The position numbers were made by a program, and so were the translations under genes. From the NCBI GenBank assembly GCA_031398975.1, contig JANNOI010000021.1:182466-246465 (forward strand): a DNA stretch of 64,000 bases, in the 5' to 3' direction. This DNA is from JAKFWI01 sp031398975. GTDB lineage: Bacteria > Pseudomonadota > Alphaproteobacteria > Caulobacterales > Aquidulcibacteraceae. Below are positions 53,973 to 63,110 of this stretch, piece by piece (within the stretch, counting starts at the first letter, position 1; every line of letters begins with the position of its first letter). The notes beneath the pieces were generated by a model. It saw nothing but the letters and a program-made list of their open reading frames with translations. It was not told where the DNA came from and searched no databases.

Positions 53973-56903
53973 GTGCCAAGACAGCCAAAAGAGCAGGTTT
54001 CGGCCGGGCGTGAAGTCTCGTTTGTCTTGCGGGACCGGCGTAATCGCCGGGCTCTTTTGTTGATCGGCGCCTCCTCGTTCCTGGCCGCGATCGCCGCGCC
54101 GGAGGCGCGCGCGCAAGCCGGCCCGGACACCGCCGCCGCCGCCGACGAGGCCATCGTGGTCACCGGGTCGCGGATCAAACGCACCGATCTGGAATCGCCC
54201 GCGCCGGTGGCGGTGCTGTCCTCCGATTACATCGCCCAACAGGGGGCGGTGACGCTCGAGAGCGTGCTGAACGCGCTGCCCCAACTCAAGCCTGACAACG
54301 CCCGCACCCAAGGCAATTCCGGCGGGGAGGGGGTGCTGAAAGCCAATCTCCGCGGCCTCGGCCCCTCGCGCACTTTGGTGCTTGTGAACGGGCGCCGCTA
54401 CACGCCGGCGGACACGACCGGCGCGGTCGATCTGGCCACGATCCCCTCGATGTTGGTGGAGCGGTCCGAAGTGCTGACGGGGGGCGCATCGGCCGTGTAC
54501 GGATCGGATGCGGTCGCCGGGGCGATCAATTTCGTGCTGCGGGACGAGTTTGAAGGCTCCGAGGCGCAAGTCTCCTATGGCCAGACGGCGGAGAACGACG
54601 CCCAAACGGTCACGCTGGACTGGCTGTTCGGCCGCAGCTTCAACAAGGACCGCGGCAATCTGGCGATCGCCGCCAGCTATTTCGACGGCGAGGGCGTGGC
54701 GCTGAACGCGCGCGACTTCTCCCGCACCCCGGTCGATCCCAACACCAATGTCACCAATGGCGCGGCCGCGGGAACGGCGCTTGTTTATACCGGCAGCGGC
54801 ACAACCGAAGGCGGCTATGTCGCCAGCGGCGGCTCAAACGGGGTGACGAGCACGGCCTGCCCCGACGGCAGCCGCTCGGGGGGCGTGGAGTTCAAGGCCG
54901 ATGGCGCGCCGGAAACCTACTGCGCCCCGGCGGACACCTATGATTACAACGCCTCCGGCTCGCTCCTGATGCGCCCGCTCACCCGCTACCAGGCTTCGGT
55001 GATCGGCCATTATGACTTGACGGATGCGGTGACCGCGTTCTCCGAACTCTATTTCATCCATTCCAAGAACGAGAACGAGGCCGCCCCCTATGGCGCAGCC
55101 TATTCCCTGAGGCTCAACAATTACGCCGCCAACACCACGCTCTCTCAAGCCACGCGGGACTATCTGAGCGCCAACAGCGCCTCCTATGACGCGAGCAATT
55201 CCGGCACGGCGCGCCTCACGCTGCGGCGGCGTTTCTCCGACGTCGGCAACCGGCTCACGACCTATGAGCGCGACAGTTTCTCCGGCACGCTCGGCCTCAA
55301 AGGCGATCTCGCGCTCCTGAAGGACAAGCCCTGGTCCTGGGAGGCGTACGCGACCTATCAGACTTCGTCGCAGGATGCGCTCTACGAGAATTTCGTCTCA
55401 TCAGCCCGGGTCGCGGCGGGCTCCAATGTCAGCGTCTCCAACGGCGTGGTGTCGTGCGCGACCACGACCTACGCAGATTGCGTGCCGATCAACCTGTTCG
55501 GGACCAATTCGCTGACGCGCCAGATGGCCGATTTCATCGCGCCCGACCTCGAGGCCCACACCGAGTTCACCCGCGGCGATTTCGGCGCGAGCATCGCAGG
55601 CGATCTCTTCACCCTGCCCGGCGGGCCGGTCTCCGCCGCGATCGGGGTGGAATACCGGCGCGAGACGTACAATTTCCGCCCGGACGCGGCGCTCTATAAT
55701 GGCGAGTTGGCCACCAGCACGGGGCCGGCCACCAATGGCGCGATCAGCGTGCGCGAAGCGTTCCTGGAAGCGACCGCGCCGGTGATCGGGGACCTACTCA
55801 GCCTCGAGGCGGGCGTGCGCATCACCGATTATTCCTCCAGCGGCATCGACAATCCGGTGACCTACAAGGCCGGGGGCCAACTCACGCCGCTGTCCTGGCT
55901 CAGGGTGCGAGGGATGTACAACCGCGCCATCCGCGCGCCCAATCTGAGGGAGCTTTATTCCTCCATCTCGGCCACCAATCTCACCATCCTCGATCCGTGC
56001 CGTTCGGCCGCCAACCCGTCCGTCGAGGTGCAGAATTTCTGCGTCAGCCAGGGCGTGCCCGCCTCTTCGATCAGCGGCTTCACCCAGATCAACAATTTCG
56101 CGCTCGTGCTTACCGGCGGCAACACCGATCTCGATGTCGAAACCGCCACGAGCGTCACGGGCGGCGTGGTTTTAAGCCCGGCGCGGCGCTTCAACATCGC
56201 GGTGGATTATTGGAGCATCGACGTCGATGACGCGATCGCTGCGCCCAGCGGGTCGACGCTGGTCAATTCGTGCTTCACGTCGCTCGATCTGAACAGCCCC
56301 GCTTGCCAGACCATCACCCGCGACGCGAGCGGGCAATTGTCTTCCGTCGCCGCCAATTTCAACAACATCGCCAACCGCAAAGTCTCGGGCGTCGATCTTG
56401 CGGTCGATTATGCGATGGATGCGCCCTTCCTCGCGCCGGGAGACACGCTGAGCGAACTCCGCTTCGCCCTGCAGGTGACGCGCCAGTTCGAGGACGAGAC
56501 CACCGAAACCGCCGGGGGTCCAAGCGTCGATTGCGTGGGCCATTATATGAGCACCTGCTCCGGCATCGGCATCTCCATGACGCCCGAGACCCGCGCGCTC
56601 GGCAACGTCACCTGGATCCTCGGCCCGCTGCAGACCGGGGTGCAGGCGCGCTGGATCGATTCCTTCACGCCGCTGCCCGGCACGACCACTACGATCAAGC
56701 GCATCCCGACGGTGATCTATTTCGATCTGAACGGCGCCTATGATCTAAACCCGTCCGCGCGGGTCTCGGTGTCGGTGCAGAACGTGTTGGATGAGGATCC
56801 CAAAGTGGTGGGCGTCACCGCCTTCGGCGATCCCAATGTCGACACCTCGCTCTATGACGTGCTGGGGGCGCGCTTCTCGGCGACGTTCGCCATGAAGTTC
56901 TGA
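53973..56903 (+). CDS. TonB-dependent receptor, Caulobacter/sphingomonad type
   Basis: A 976-residue receptor. It has a long basic N-terminus, then a hydrophobic signal segment ending in EARAQAG. DEAIVVTGSRIKRTDLESPAPV follows (a TonB-box-like motif common in Caulobacterales receptors), then a plug with TLVLVNGRRYTP and ASAVYGSDAVAGAINFVL, a large barrel and a C-terminal Phe (FAMKF). It starts at GTG 53973; no in-frame ATG precedes the signal. These receptors often import sugars, peptides or aromatic compounds. It neighbours the LysR/epoxide hydrolase-like/LLM gene set, downstream of which several candidate catabolic genes lie. Confidence 0.9.
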   Translation: MPRQPKEQVSAGREVSFVLRDRRNRRALLLIGASSFLAAIAAPEARAQAGPDTAAAADEAIVVTGSRIKRTDLESPAPVAVLSSDYIAQQGAVTLESVLNALPQLKPDNARTQGNSGGEGVLKANLRGLGPSRTLVLVNGRRYTPADTTGAVDLATIPSMLVERSEVLTGGASAVYGSDAVAGAINFVLRDEFEGSEAQVSYGQTAENDAQTVTLDWLFGRSFNKDRGNLAIAASYFDGEGVALNARDFSRTPVDPNTNVTNGAAAGTALVYTGSGTTEGGYVASGGSNGVTSTACPDGSRSGGVEFKADGAPETYCAPADTYDYNASGSLLMRPLTRYQASVIGHYDLTDAVTAFSELYFIHSKNENEAAPYGAAYSLRLNNYAANTTLSQATRDYLSANSASYDASNSGTARLTLRRRFSDVGNRLTTYERDSFSGTLGLKGDLALLKDKPWSWEAYATYQTSSQDALYENFVSSARVAAGSNVSVSNGVVSCATTTYADCVPINLFGTNSLTRQMADFIAPDLEAHTEFTRGDFGASIAGDLFTLPGGPVSAAIGVEYRRETYNFRPDAALYNGELATSTGPATNGAISVREAFLEATAPVIGDLLSLEAGVRITDYSSSGIDNPVTYKAGGQLTPLSWLRVRGMYNRAIRAPNLRELYSSISATNLTILDPCRSAANPSVEVQNFCVSQGVPASSISGFTQINNFALVLTGGNTDLDVETATSVTGGVVLSPARRFNIAVDYWSIDVDDAIAAPSGSTLVNSCFTSLDLNSPACQTITRDASGQLSSVAANFNNIANRKVSGVDLAVDYAMDAPFLAPGDTLSELRFALQVTRQFEDETTETAGGPSVDCVGHYMSTCSGIGISMTPETRALGNVTWILGPLQTGVQARWIDSFTPLPGTTTTIKRIPTVIYFDLNGAYDLNPSARVSVSVQNVLDEDPKVVGVTAFGDPNVDTSLYDVLGARFSATFAMKF

Positions 56904-56916
56904 CGTTCCGGAGGGT

Positions 56917-57786
56917 TCAGAGCAGACTCTGGATCCATTTCCGGAACGCGGCCACCTTACGCAGCCGGCCCTGGCCGCGCCGGTAGACGAGCCAATAGGC
57001 GCGGTCGACCTCGACGTCGAAGTCGAACGGGCGCACCAATTCGCCGCGTGCGAGTTCGTCCTGGAAAAACTCCGGTACGAGCAGGGCGGCCGCTGCGCCC
57101 GTGCGCGCCACCGCGCTCGCCAATTGGTGGGTGGCCAATTGCATCGAGCCGTAGAGCGACAATTTCGGGTCCTCTACGCCGGCGGCGCGGAACCAGGCCT
57201 CCCAATGGTCGCTGCGCCCGATCAGCGGCAGCTTGACAAGGTCGTGAGGGGTCTTGACCCCCGTGCGCTCCAGCAGACACCGGCTCGCCATCGCCGTGAC
57301 TTTGATCTGCAGCAGGAGGTCCGCGTCGCACTGGGAGAACCGCCCATCCCCGCCGACGATGGCGACATCGACGTCTTCGTCCAGTTCCGCGAACTGGCCG
57401 CTATTGGCGCCGAGTTTGACGGTGAGCGCGGGGTGCTTGGCCTGGAACTCCCCGAGGCGCGGGGCGAGCCATTTCACCCCAAGCGTGGGCGGCGCCTGGA
57501 TCGAGAGCACGCTCTCGGACGCCTGGCGGCTTTCATTGAACGCGACGCTCAAGGAATCGAGCGCCTGGCCTACGCTGGCGGCGAATTTGCGCCCCGACGG
57601 CGACAGTTTGATCTGGCGCCCGCGCCGCAGGAAGAGGGGCCCCCGGACCCGGTCCTCCAGCACCTTGACATGGTAGCTCACCGCGGCCTGCGTCATCTTC
57701 AATTCTTCAGCGGCGCGGGTGAAGTTCTCGTGGCGGGCGGCGGCTTCGAACGCGCGGATGCAGCTCAGCGGAGGCAGATCACGCAT
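56917..57786 (-). CDS. LysR-family transcriptional regulator (GcvA-like)
   Basis: A 289-residue regulator with an N-terminal winged helix-turn-helix (FEAAARHENFTRAAEELKMTQAAVSYHVKVLE) and a C-terminal type-2 periplasmic-binding-like effector domain (from about residue 90). It starts MRDLPPLSCIRAFEAAARH, typical of the GcvA/AmpR-like LysR group. It is divergent from the epoxide-hydrolase-like gene, so it likely regulates that operon. A near-palindrome overlaps its own start codon region. Confidence 0.93.
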   Translation of the reverse strand: MRDLPPLSCIRAFEAAARHENFTRAAEELKMTQAAVSYHVKVLEDRVRGPLFLRRGRQIKLSPSGRKFAASVGQALDSLSVAFNESRQASESVLSIQAPPTLGVKWLAPRLGEFQAKHPALTVKLGANSGQFAELDEDVDVAIVGGDGRFSQCDADLLLQIKVTAMASRCLLERTGVKTPHDLVKLPLIGRSDHWEAWFRAAGVEDPKLSLYGSMQLATHQLASAVARTGAAAALLVPEFFQDELARGELVRPFDFDVEVDRAYWLVYRRGQGRLRKVAAFRKWIQSLL

Positions 57787-57802
57787 ATAAAGGTCCCTTA
57801 TA
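57786..57802. promoter_or_regulatory. Near-palindrome at the LysR start codon
   Basis: TATAAAGGTCCCTTATA is a 17-bp dyad with one mismatched pair; it covers the last base of the LysR start codon and its ribosome binding region (AAGGGACC on the minus strand). Binding here would block translation or transcription of the regulator. Autoregulation is an inference from the symmetry and location. Confidence 0.45.
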
Positions 57803-57911
57803 AAAAAGCGCGTCTATCTCCGTTTACAGGCCGGGCGCGGGCGCGCAACGTGGGCGAAACGCTGCTCGCGCCCCGGTACAGGCATAGATCAGCGCGCGGA
57901 GCATCAGGTCC

Positions 57912-59054
57912 ATGGCAGTCGAGCCTTTTCGAATACAGATACCGGACCAGGCGCTTTCCGATCTGATCAGTAGAGTGAAGAATACAGCCTGGCCGGACCA
58001 GGTGGAGGATATCGGCTGGGCGCAGGGCATGGAGCTCGGCTTCATGCATCGCCTGGCTAAGTATTGGGCAAACGAATATGACTGGCGCCGCCGGGAAGCC
58101 GCGCTCAACCGCTTCGCCCAGTTTCGGACCGTCGTCGGCGGCGATCAGCGGCTCCATTTCATCCATCAGCGCCCCGCCCATGGCGCTGACACGGGCGGCG
58201 ACCTCCCGATCCTGCTGCTGAACGGCTGGCCTTCGAGCTTCACCGAGTTCACCCGGCTGATCCCACTTCTGACCGGCGCGGACGGCCACGCCGTGGTCGC
58301 GCCCTCCTTGCCGGGCTACGGCTTCTCCGATCCCCCCAAGCGCGCCGGCATGGACCTGTTCGCCATCGCCGACCTGCTGGCGGAGTTGATGACCCAACTT
58401 GGGTATGAGCGGTTCGCCGTACATGGCGGCAATCAGGGCTCCCCGATCGGCAGCCTCATCGCGCTGCGACACCCCGGCCGGGTCGCGGCGCTGCACATGA
58501 ATTTCGTCACCCTCACCGTGCCGAAGCCCCCCGGGGATACGCTGCCCGAAGATCAGGCCTATGGCGAGGCGCTGGCCGCGATCGCGGCCGCCCCCGAGGG
58601 CGTCTATAGCCGCGTGGCGCGCACCCGCCCGCAGACCTTCGCCTACGCCTTCACGGACTCCCCCATTGGCCTTGCCGCCTTCATCATCGAGAAGTTCCAC
58701 GACTGGAGCGATCGGCAAGACGACGTCACGGACGCGATCTCGCGCGACGATCTGTTGGACAATGTCTGCGTCTACTGGTTCACCAGAACGATCGCGTCCT
58801 CCATGCGGCTTTACTGGGAATCCACCACGCGCCGCCTCAATTTCGCGGGCGGAGAGAAGGTGCGCGTTCCCTGCGCGGTCGCTCACTTCCCCAAAGAGCC
58901 GATCATGGCGCCGCGCCGCTGGATCGAGGCTGTCTACAACGTCACGCGCTGGACGGAAATGGAGCGCGGCGGCCATTTCGCGCCGATCGAGCAGCCGGAG
59001 GCGCTCGCCAAAGACATGCTAGACTTCCTGCGCCCGCTGCGCGCCGGCTCCTGA
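57912..59054 (+). CDS. Epoxide-hydrolase-family alpha/beta hydrolase with altered catalytic residues
   Basis: A 380-residue protein. The N-terminal cap-like EHN domain (FRIQIPDQALSDLISRV...) and alpha/beta-hydrolase core are clear: LLLNGWPSSFTEFTRLIPLL, VVAPSLPGYGFSDPP, AVHGGNQGSPIGSLIAL and RGGHFAPIEQPEAL. In epoxide hydrolases the HGWP motif His and the GGDWG Asp nucleophile are conserved. Here they are Asn104 (NGWP) and Asn174 (GGNQG), while the His base (H355) is kept. So it probably does not hydrolyse epoxides in the standard way, or it acts on another substrate. It is the first gene of a rightward operon with the RidA and LLM genes. Confidence 0.85.
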   Translation: MAVEPFRIQIPDQALSDLISRVKNTAWPDQVEDIGWAQGMELGFMHRLAKYWANEYDWRRREAALNRFAQFRTVVGGDQRLHFIHQRPAHGADTGGDLPILLLNGWPSSFTEFTRLIPLLTGADGHAVVAPSLPGYGFSDPPKRAGMDLFAIADLLAELMTQLGYERFAVHGGNQGSPIGSLIALRHPGRVAALHMNFVTLTVPKPPGDTLPEDQAYGEALAAIAAAPEGVYSRVARTRPQTFAYAFTDSPIGLAAFIIEKFHDWSDRQDDVTDAISRDDLLDNVCVYWFTRTIASSMRLYWESTTRRLNFAGGEKVRVPCAVAHFPKEPIMAPRRWIEAVYNVTRWTEMERGGHFAPIEQPEALAKDMLDFLRPLRAGS

Positions 59055-59069
59055 CAAAGGCAGACCCCC

Positions 59070-59453
59070 ATGCCGCTCCGCATCATCGACGCCCCCGACG
59101 CGCCCAACGCCGCCGGCGGCTACGCCCAGGCCATCGAGGTGCGCGACGCGACGCGCTGGCTTTATCTCGGGGGCCAGTTGGGGCGCACCGTCGCCGGCGA
59201 GATGCCGGAGGATTTCGCCGGCCAGTGCCGGCTCGCCTGGGCCAATGTCGAGGCGCAATTGCGGGCCGCCGACATGAGCCTCGACCATCTGGTCAAAGTC
59301 ACGGTGTTCCTGGCCGACCGCGCCTACAGCGAGGACAACCGCAAGATCCGCGCCGAGGTTTTGGGCGCCCGCCGGCCGGCCTTGAGCGTGCTCGTGTGCG
59401 GGTTCCTGAAGGCCGAATGGCTGATCGAGATCGAAGCGGTGGCGGCGGCCTAA
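59070..59453 (+). CDS. RidA/YjgF/Rid-family protein
   Basis: A 127-residue chorismate-mutase-like trimer subunit. LYLGGQLGRTVAGEMPEDFAGQ, ANVEAQLRAADMSLDHLVKV and AEWLIEIEAVA are typical. The Arg that binds the carboxylate of imine substrates in RidA proper (E. coli Arg105) is Leu105 here (PALSVLV). It therefore belongs to an Arg-lacking Rid subgroup and is unlikely to be a standard 2-iminobutanoate deaminase. It lies 15 bp after the epoxide-hydrolase-like gene and 26 bp before the LLM gene, as part of one operon. Confidence 0.88.
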   Translation: MPLRIIDAPDAPNAAGGYAQAIEVRDATRWLYLGGQLGRTVAGEMPEDFAGQCRLAWANVEAQLRAADMSLDHLVKVTVFLADRAYSEDNRKIRAEVLGARRPALSVLVCGFLKAEWLIEIEAVAAA

Positions 59454-59479
59454 CAAGACCTAAGTCAGGGAGCGGAGCA

Positions 59480-60781
59480 ATGAGCGGCAAGCCCTTCCAC
59501 CTCGGATGGTTCGGCAATTTCACCATGACCGCCGATTGGAGCGGGGATTTCACCGTCCGGCAGAACAATTGGGACGGCAAGTTCTATGTCGAGATGGCGC
59601 AGGCGCTGGAGCGGGCCTGTTTCGACTATTTCATGCTGGAAGACACGCTCATGGTGGCCCAGGTGATGGGCGGCTCCATGGAGGTGGCGCTGCGCAACGC
59701 CATCGGCGTGCCCAAGCACGATCCCCTGCCGCTGGCGGCCCTGATTGGGGCTGCGACCTCGCGCCTTGGCGTGGTGGCCACCATGTCGACGCTCGCCTAT
59801 CCGCCCTTCCTGCTGGCGCGCCTCGCGGCGACGATGAACCATATCTGCAACGGCCGCTTCGGCTGGAACATCGTAACCACCAGCGCCGAAGACACGGCGG
59901 AGAATTTCGGCGTCACCCTGCCCCCGCGCGAGCAGCGCTATGACATGGCCGACGAATACGTTTCGCTTGTTTGCAAATTGCTCGAAGCCTGGGAGCCCGA
60001 TTCCGTCATCGTCAACGAGGACAAGGGCGTCTACGCCGATCACACCAAAGTCCATGCGGTCAATTTCGAGGGGAAATTCTTCAAAAGCAAAGGCCCGCTC
60101 AACACCGCGCCTTCTCCCCATGGCAGGCCCGTCTTCGTCCAGGCGGGCGGCTCCCCGCGCGGGCGCGTGTTCGCGGCCCAGACCGCCGATTCCGTGATCG
60201 CCACCGCCAATGGCGTGGCCGGGATGAAGGCTTACCGGGACGATGTGCGCGCAAAAGCGGTCGCGGCCGGGCGCAACCCGGACGACATCAAGGTTCTGTT
60301 CCTCGCCTATCCCTATATAGGCGATACCAAGGAGGAGGCGGCCGCCAAGCGCGAGCGGATGATTTCCTCGCCCAATTACATCCAGAACGCGCTCGTCGGC
60401 ATCAGCGCGATCACCAATATCGACTTCACCCAATTCGATCTCGACAAGCCCGTGCCGGAACTGACGACCACGGGCGAGCAGGGGGCGCTGGAGAAGTTTG
60501 TCCAGCCCGGGTCCGGCAAGACGCTGCGCGAATTGGTGCGCGAGCGCTTCGACGGGGGCCTCGAACTGGTGGGCACGCCCGGCCAGATCGCCGACCAGAT
60601 GGGCGAAGTCATGGCCGGCGTCGGCGGCGACGGCTTCCTGATCTCCGCGCCGTTCCGGCGGATGAGCCGGCGGTACCTGGCGGAGGTCACCGAAGGGCTC
60701 GTGCCAGCGCTGCAGCGGCGTGGCCTCACCCGCACCGCCTATGCCCATTCCACGCTGCGCGAGACGCTGCGGGAATTCTGA
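59480..60781 (+). CDS. LLM-class flavin monooxygenase, NtaA/SnaA/DszA family
   Basis: A 433-residue TIM-barrel two-component monooxygenase. It has the family start FHLGWFGNFTMTADW, then GRFGWNIVTTSAEDTAENFG, GRPVFVQAGGSPRGRVFAAQTADSVI and GVGGDGFLISAP. Members oxidise nitrilotriacetate, pristinamycin and dibenzothiophene sulfone using FMNH2 from a separate reductase; none is encoded here. AGCGGAG upstream of ATG 59480 provides the ribosome binding site. It is third in the operon after the epoxide-hydrolase-like and RidA genes, and ends convergently with the M24 gene. The substrate is unknown. Confidence 0.9.
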   Translation: MSGKPFHLGWFGNFTMTADWSGDFTVRQNNWDGKFYVEMAQALERACFDYFMLEDTLMVAQVMGGSMEVALRNAIGVPKHDPLPLAALIGAATSRLGVVATMSTLAYPPFLLARLAATMNHICNGRFGWNIVTTSAEDTAENFGVTLPPREQRYDMADEYVSLVCKLLEAWEPDSVIVNEDKGVYADHTKVHAVNFEGKFFKSKGPLNTAPSPHGRPVFVQAGGSPRGRVFAAQTADSVIATANGVAGMKAYRDDVRAKAVAAGRNPDDIKVLFLAYPYIGDTKEEAAAKRERMISSPNYIQNALVGISAITNIDFTQFDLDKPVPELTTTGEQGALEKFVQPGSGKTLRELVRERFDGGLELVGTPGQIADQMGEVMAGVGGDGFLISAPFRRMSRRYLAEVTEGLVPALQRRGLTRTAYAHSTLRETLREF

Positions 60782-60798
60782 GCCCCCGCGGGCGCGGC

Positions 60799-62070
60799 TC
60801 AGGTCGGCAGAATCGGCAATTCCCGCGGGCCCCGCTTGGACAAAAGCTCGAGCCCGTCGGCGGTGACGACGATATTCTCTTCCGCCCAGACATAGCCATA
60901 GCCCGGCACGATCACCACCGGCTCGAGCGTGAAGAACATGCCCTCCACCATCGGCGAATGGTCCCGCAGGTTCAGGAACGGCCGGCACACCGGATAGACG
61001 CCCGCCCCGTGGCCCAGCACGCCGGTGGATTGGCGCGTGTCGATATAGCCTGCGGCCGCGAACACCGTGATCATCGCCTTGGCGACGTCCGACAAGGGCT
61101 TGCCCGGCTTCACGGCCTGCAAGCCCGCCTCCACCGCATCCCACATCACCCGGTGGGCGGTCTGGGCGAGGGGGGGCGGTTCGCCGAAGGCGAAGCTGCG
61201 GGCGAAGTCTGCGCGGTAGCCCTTCACGGCGCAGCCCATGTCCATGTCGATCACCATGCCGGGCTCGAGTTTCTTGTCGGTGGCGACGCCGTAATGGAGA
61301 TGCTTCTCCTGGGGGATGCGGCCGCGATGGAAGTTGACCGGGGTATAGGTCGTCTTGTCGGCGCCAAACTCGAGTTGCAGGATGTTGAAGCGCTTTTCCA
61401 GCTCCCGCTCGGTGATCCCCGCCTTGATGTAAGCGGGTATCTCGGCGAAGGCCTGCGAGGTCGCCGCGCACGCCTTTCGGATGCAGTCGATCTCGAGCGG
61501 GGAGCGCACCTTCTGCTGCTCCCACCAGAGCGGCGCGGAATCGACCAGCTCCACCGGCCCCAGCGCGCGCTCCAGATAGAGGAAATCGTCGACCGACAGC
61601 CCCACCTGCATGTTCCAGCCGCGCTCGATCCCCACCCGGTGATGCACGGAGTTGACGCCGAGTTCGTTCAAAGTCTCAACGATGCATCGCGCGAGGTGGC
61701 GCCCGTACCCGTCATCGAACCGGTCGCCCTGGAACACGCGCACCTCGCGCACCCAAGTCAGCTGGCCGATCCCGAACGCTTCGGGGCCAATGGTGAGAAT
61801 GATCGGCTCGCCCTCCAGCGGCAGGATCACCGCGCGCGGCCGGATCGTCATGGGCCAGCGTTTGTTGTCGTGGCCGGTCAAATAGCGGTAGTGCGGCTCG
61901 ATCGTGGCGACCAGCGCGCTTATCCCCTGCAGCCCCATCAGGAGTTGCAGACGCCCCCAGCGCCGCTCGAACTCGGGCCTCGGGAATTCCGCGAATTCCG
62001 GGTCGCCGTGCTCGATCTCGAAGCGGTAGGATTTATAGAGGCTGGGCTTGTAGGTGAGCTGGTCGTCCAC
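60799..62070 (-). CDS. M24-family metallopeptidase (Xaa-Pro peptidase / creatinase-like)
   Basis: A 423-residue protein with an N-terminal creatinase-like domain and a C-terminal pita-bread domain. Metal ligands are visible: two Asp in MVIDMDMGCAVKGYRADFARSF, His in VLGHGAGVYPV, Glu in FFTLEPVVIVPG and Glu in WAEENIVV. Such proteins are Xaa-Pro peptidases, creatinases or dimethylsulfoniopropionate-lyase-like enzymes (DddP). I chose GTG 62070 because GGAGG lies eight bases upstream; the frame continues to TTG 62178. It is divergent from the cyclophilin-like gene, and convergent with the LLM gene. Confidence 0.85.
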   Translation of the reverse strand: MDDQLTYKPSLYKSYRFEIEHGDPEFAEFPRPEFERRWGRLQLLMGLQGISALVATIEPHYRYLTGHDNKRWPMTIRPRAVILPLEGEPIILTIGPEAFGIGQLTWVREVRVFQGDRFDDGYGRHLARCIVETLNELGVNSVHHRVGIERGWNMQVGLSVDDFLYLERALGPVELVDSAPLWWEQQKVRSPLEIDCIRKACAATSQAFAEIPAYIKAGITERELEKRFNILQLEFGADKTTYTPVNFHRGRIPQEKHLHYGVATDKKLEPGMVIDMDMGCAVKGYRADFARSFAFGEPPPLAQTAHRVMWDAVEAGLQAVKPGKPLSDVAKAMITVFAAAGYIDTRQSTGVLGHGAGVYPVCRPFLNLRDHSPMVEGMFFTLEPVVIVPGYGYVWAEENIVVTADGLELLSKRGPRELPILPT

Positions 62071-62231
62071 GCGGTGCGCCTCCGGCTTGGCGGAGCTTTG
62101 CCTGCCTGGGGCTTCTTGCGCCACCGGGATCGGTCGCGGCCCAGATAAGGCCTGCTTATGACGAACCGGGTTCGCCAAGCTCGGCGCGCGCGGCGGCTTT
62201 GGCTAGAATGGGGTCGCGAAGGAGGGCGTGT

Positions 62232-63110
62232 TTGAATATTCTGTTCCGCACCCCCTTGGGCGAGGCCTTGATCGCGTGCGATGTCGCGGCCGCGCCTAAG
62301 ACTTTGGCCGCGCTCCGCCAGGCGCTGCCTTTGCGCGCGCCGCTGCACACGCCCAAGATCGCCGGCAACCACCTCTATTGGCATGCGCCGTTCGTCTGCG
62401 ATCCCGAGGCCGGGCGCGACGTGCTGGACCTGCCGGCGGGCAGCTTCGCCTTTTGGCCCGAGCGCCAGTTCCTGGAGCTGATCTTCGCCCCGCTCCAGGC
62501 CGAGACCGCCACCATCACCCCGCTGGGGCGCCTCTTAGGGGACCTTACGCTGCTGCGCGCGCTCGGCCAGGAGGTGCGCGAGGGGGCGGGGGTGGTCTGG
62601 GCGGAACTCCGCATCGAGGGCGAAACGCCGCCGGAGCCGGGGCCGGCCGCAAGCCCGCTGGAGGCGGCGCGGCGGGAGGTCTGGCGGGCGTGCCCGGAGG
62701 AGGTGCTGGCGCTGGCCGCGAGCCGGGGGATCCTGCACCCGCTCGGCCCGCTCCTGTTCGCCGAATCCGAGGCGCGCACGCTGCACGAGCTGCTGTGGCG
62801 GCTGCGCCTGGCGCATGCGCAGGGCCAGGCGCAGGGGCAGGCGCACGCGGCGCGCTTTGCGGCGGCGCTCGGGTGTGACAAGGCGCAGGCGCGCCTGGGC
62901 GGCTTCTGCCATCTGCACGCGGCGGCGGGCGTGCTGAGTGAGGCGGCCGCCGCGTTCGCCGATCCCGCCGCGCCCGGGCCGCTCGTGTTCGAGGAGGCGA
63001 TCCTTTATGTGGGCAAGCTTGCCTCCTGGCTCGATCTGCTCGCGCCCTGGAACGCCCTGAACGAGACGCTGCGCGCCCATCCGCGAACCAATCTGCACGG
63101 AGATCGATAA
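62232..63110 (+). CDS. Cyclophilin-like (DUF3830-like) protein with C-terminal extension
   Basis: A 292-residue protein. The first ~150 residues resemble the cyclophilin-like DUF3830 fold: NILFRTPLGEALIACDVAAAPKTLAALRQALPL and HLYWHAPFVC with FAFWPERQFLELIF. The remaining ~130 residues are Ala/Leu/His-rich with a QGQAQGQAH run and no recognised domain. TTG 62232 is chosen, since AAGGAGG lies six bases upstream. The next gene starts with ATG overlapping its stop by 1 bp, so it is in one operon with the SDR. DUF3830 proteins have no agreed function. Confidence 0.7.
   Translation: MNILFRTPLGEALIACDVAAAPKTLAALRQALPLRAPLHTPKIAGNHLYWHAPFVCDPEAGRDVLDLPAGSFAFWPERQFLELIFAPLQAETATITPLGRLLGDLTLLRALGQEVREGAGVVWAELRIEGETPPEPGPAASPLEAARREVWRACPEEVLALAASRGILHPLGPLLFAESEARTLHELLWRLRLAHAQGQAQGQAHAARFAAALGCDKAQARLGGFCHLHAAAGVLSEAAAAFADPAAPGPLVFEEAILYVGKLASWLDLLAPWNALNETLRAHPRTNLHGDR

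Noticed and set aside
52487..54184. N-terminal extension of the MscS gene into the Old-Yellow-Enzyme gene
   Set aside because: The open frame continues past the ATG at 52486, but the added residues have no membrane-channel features and cover the opposite, clearly identified oxidoreductase gene.
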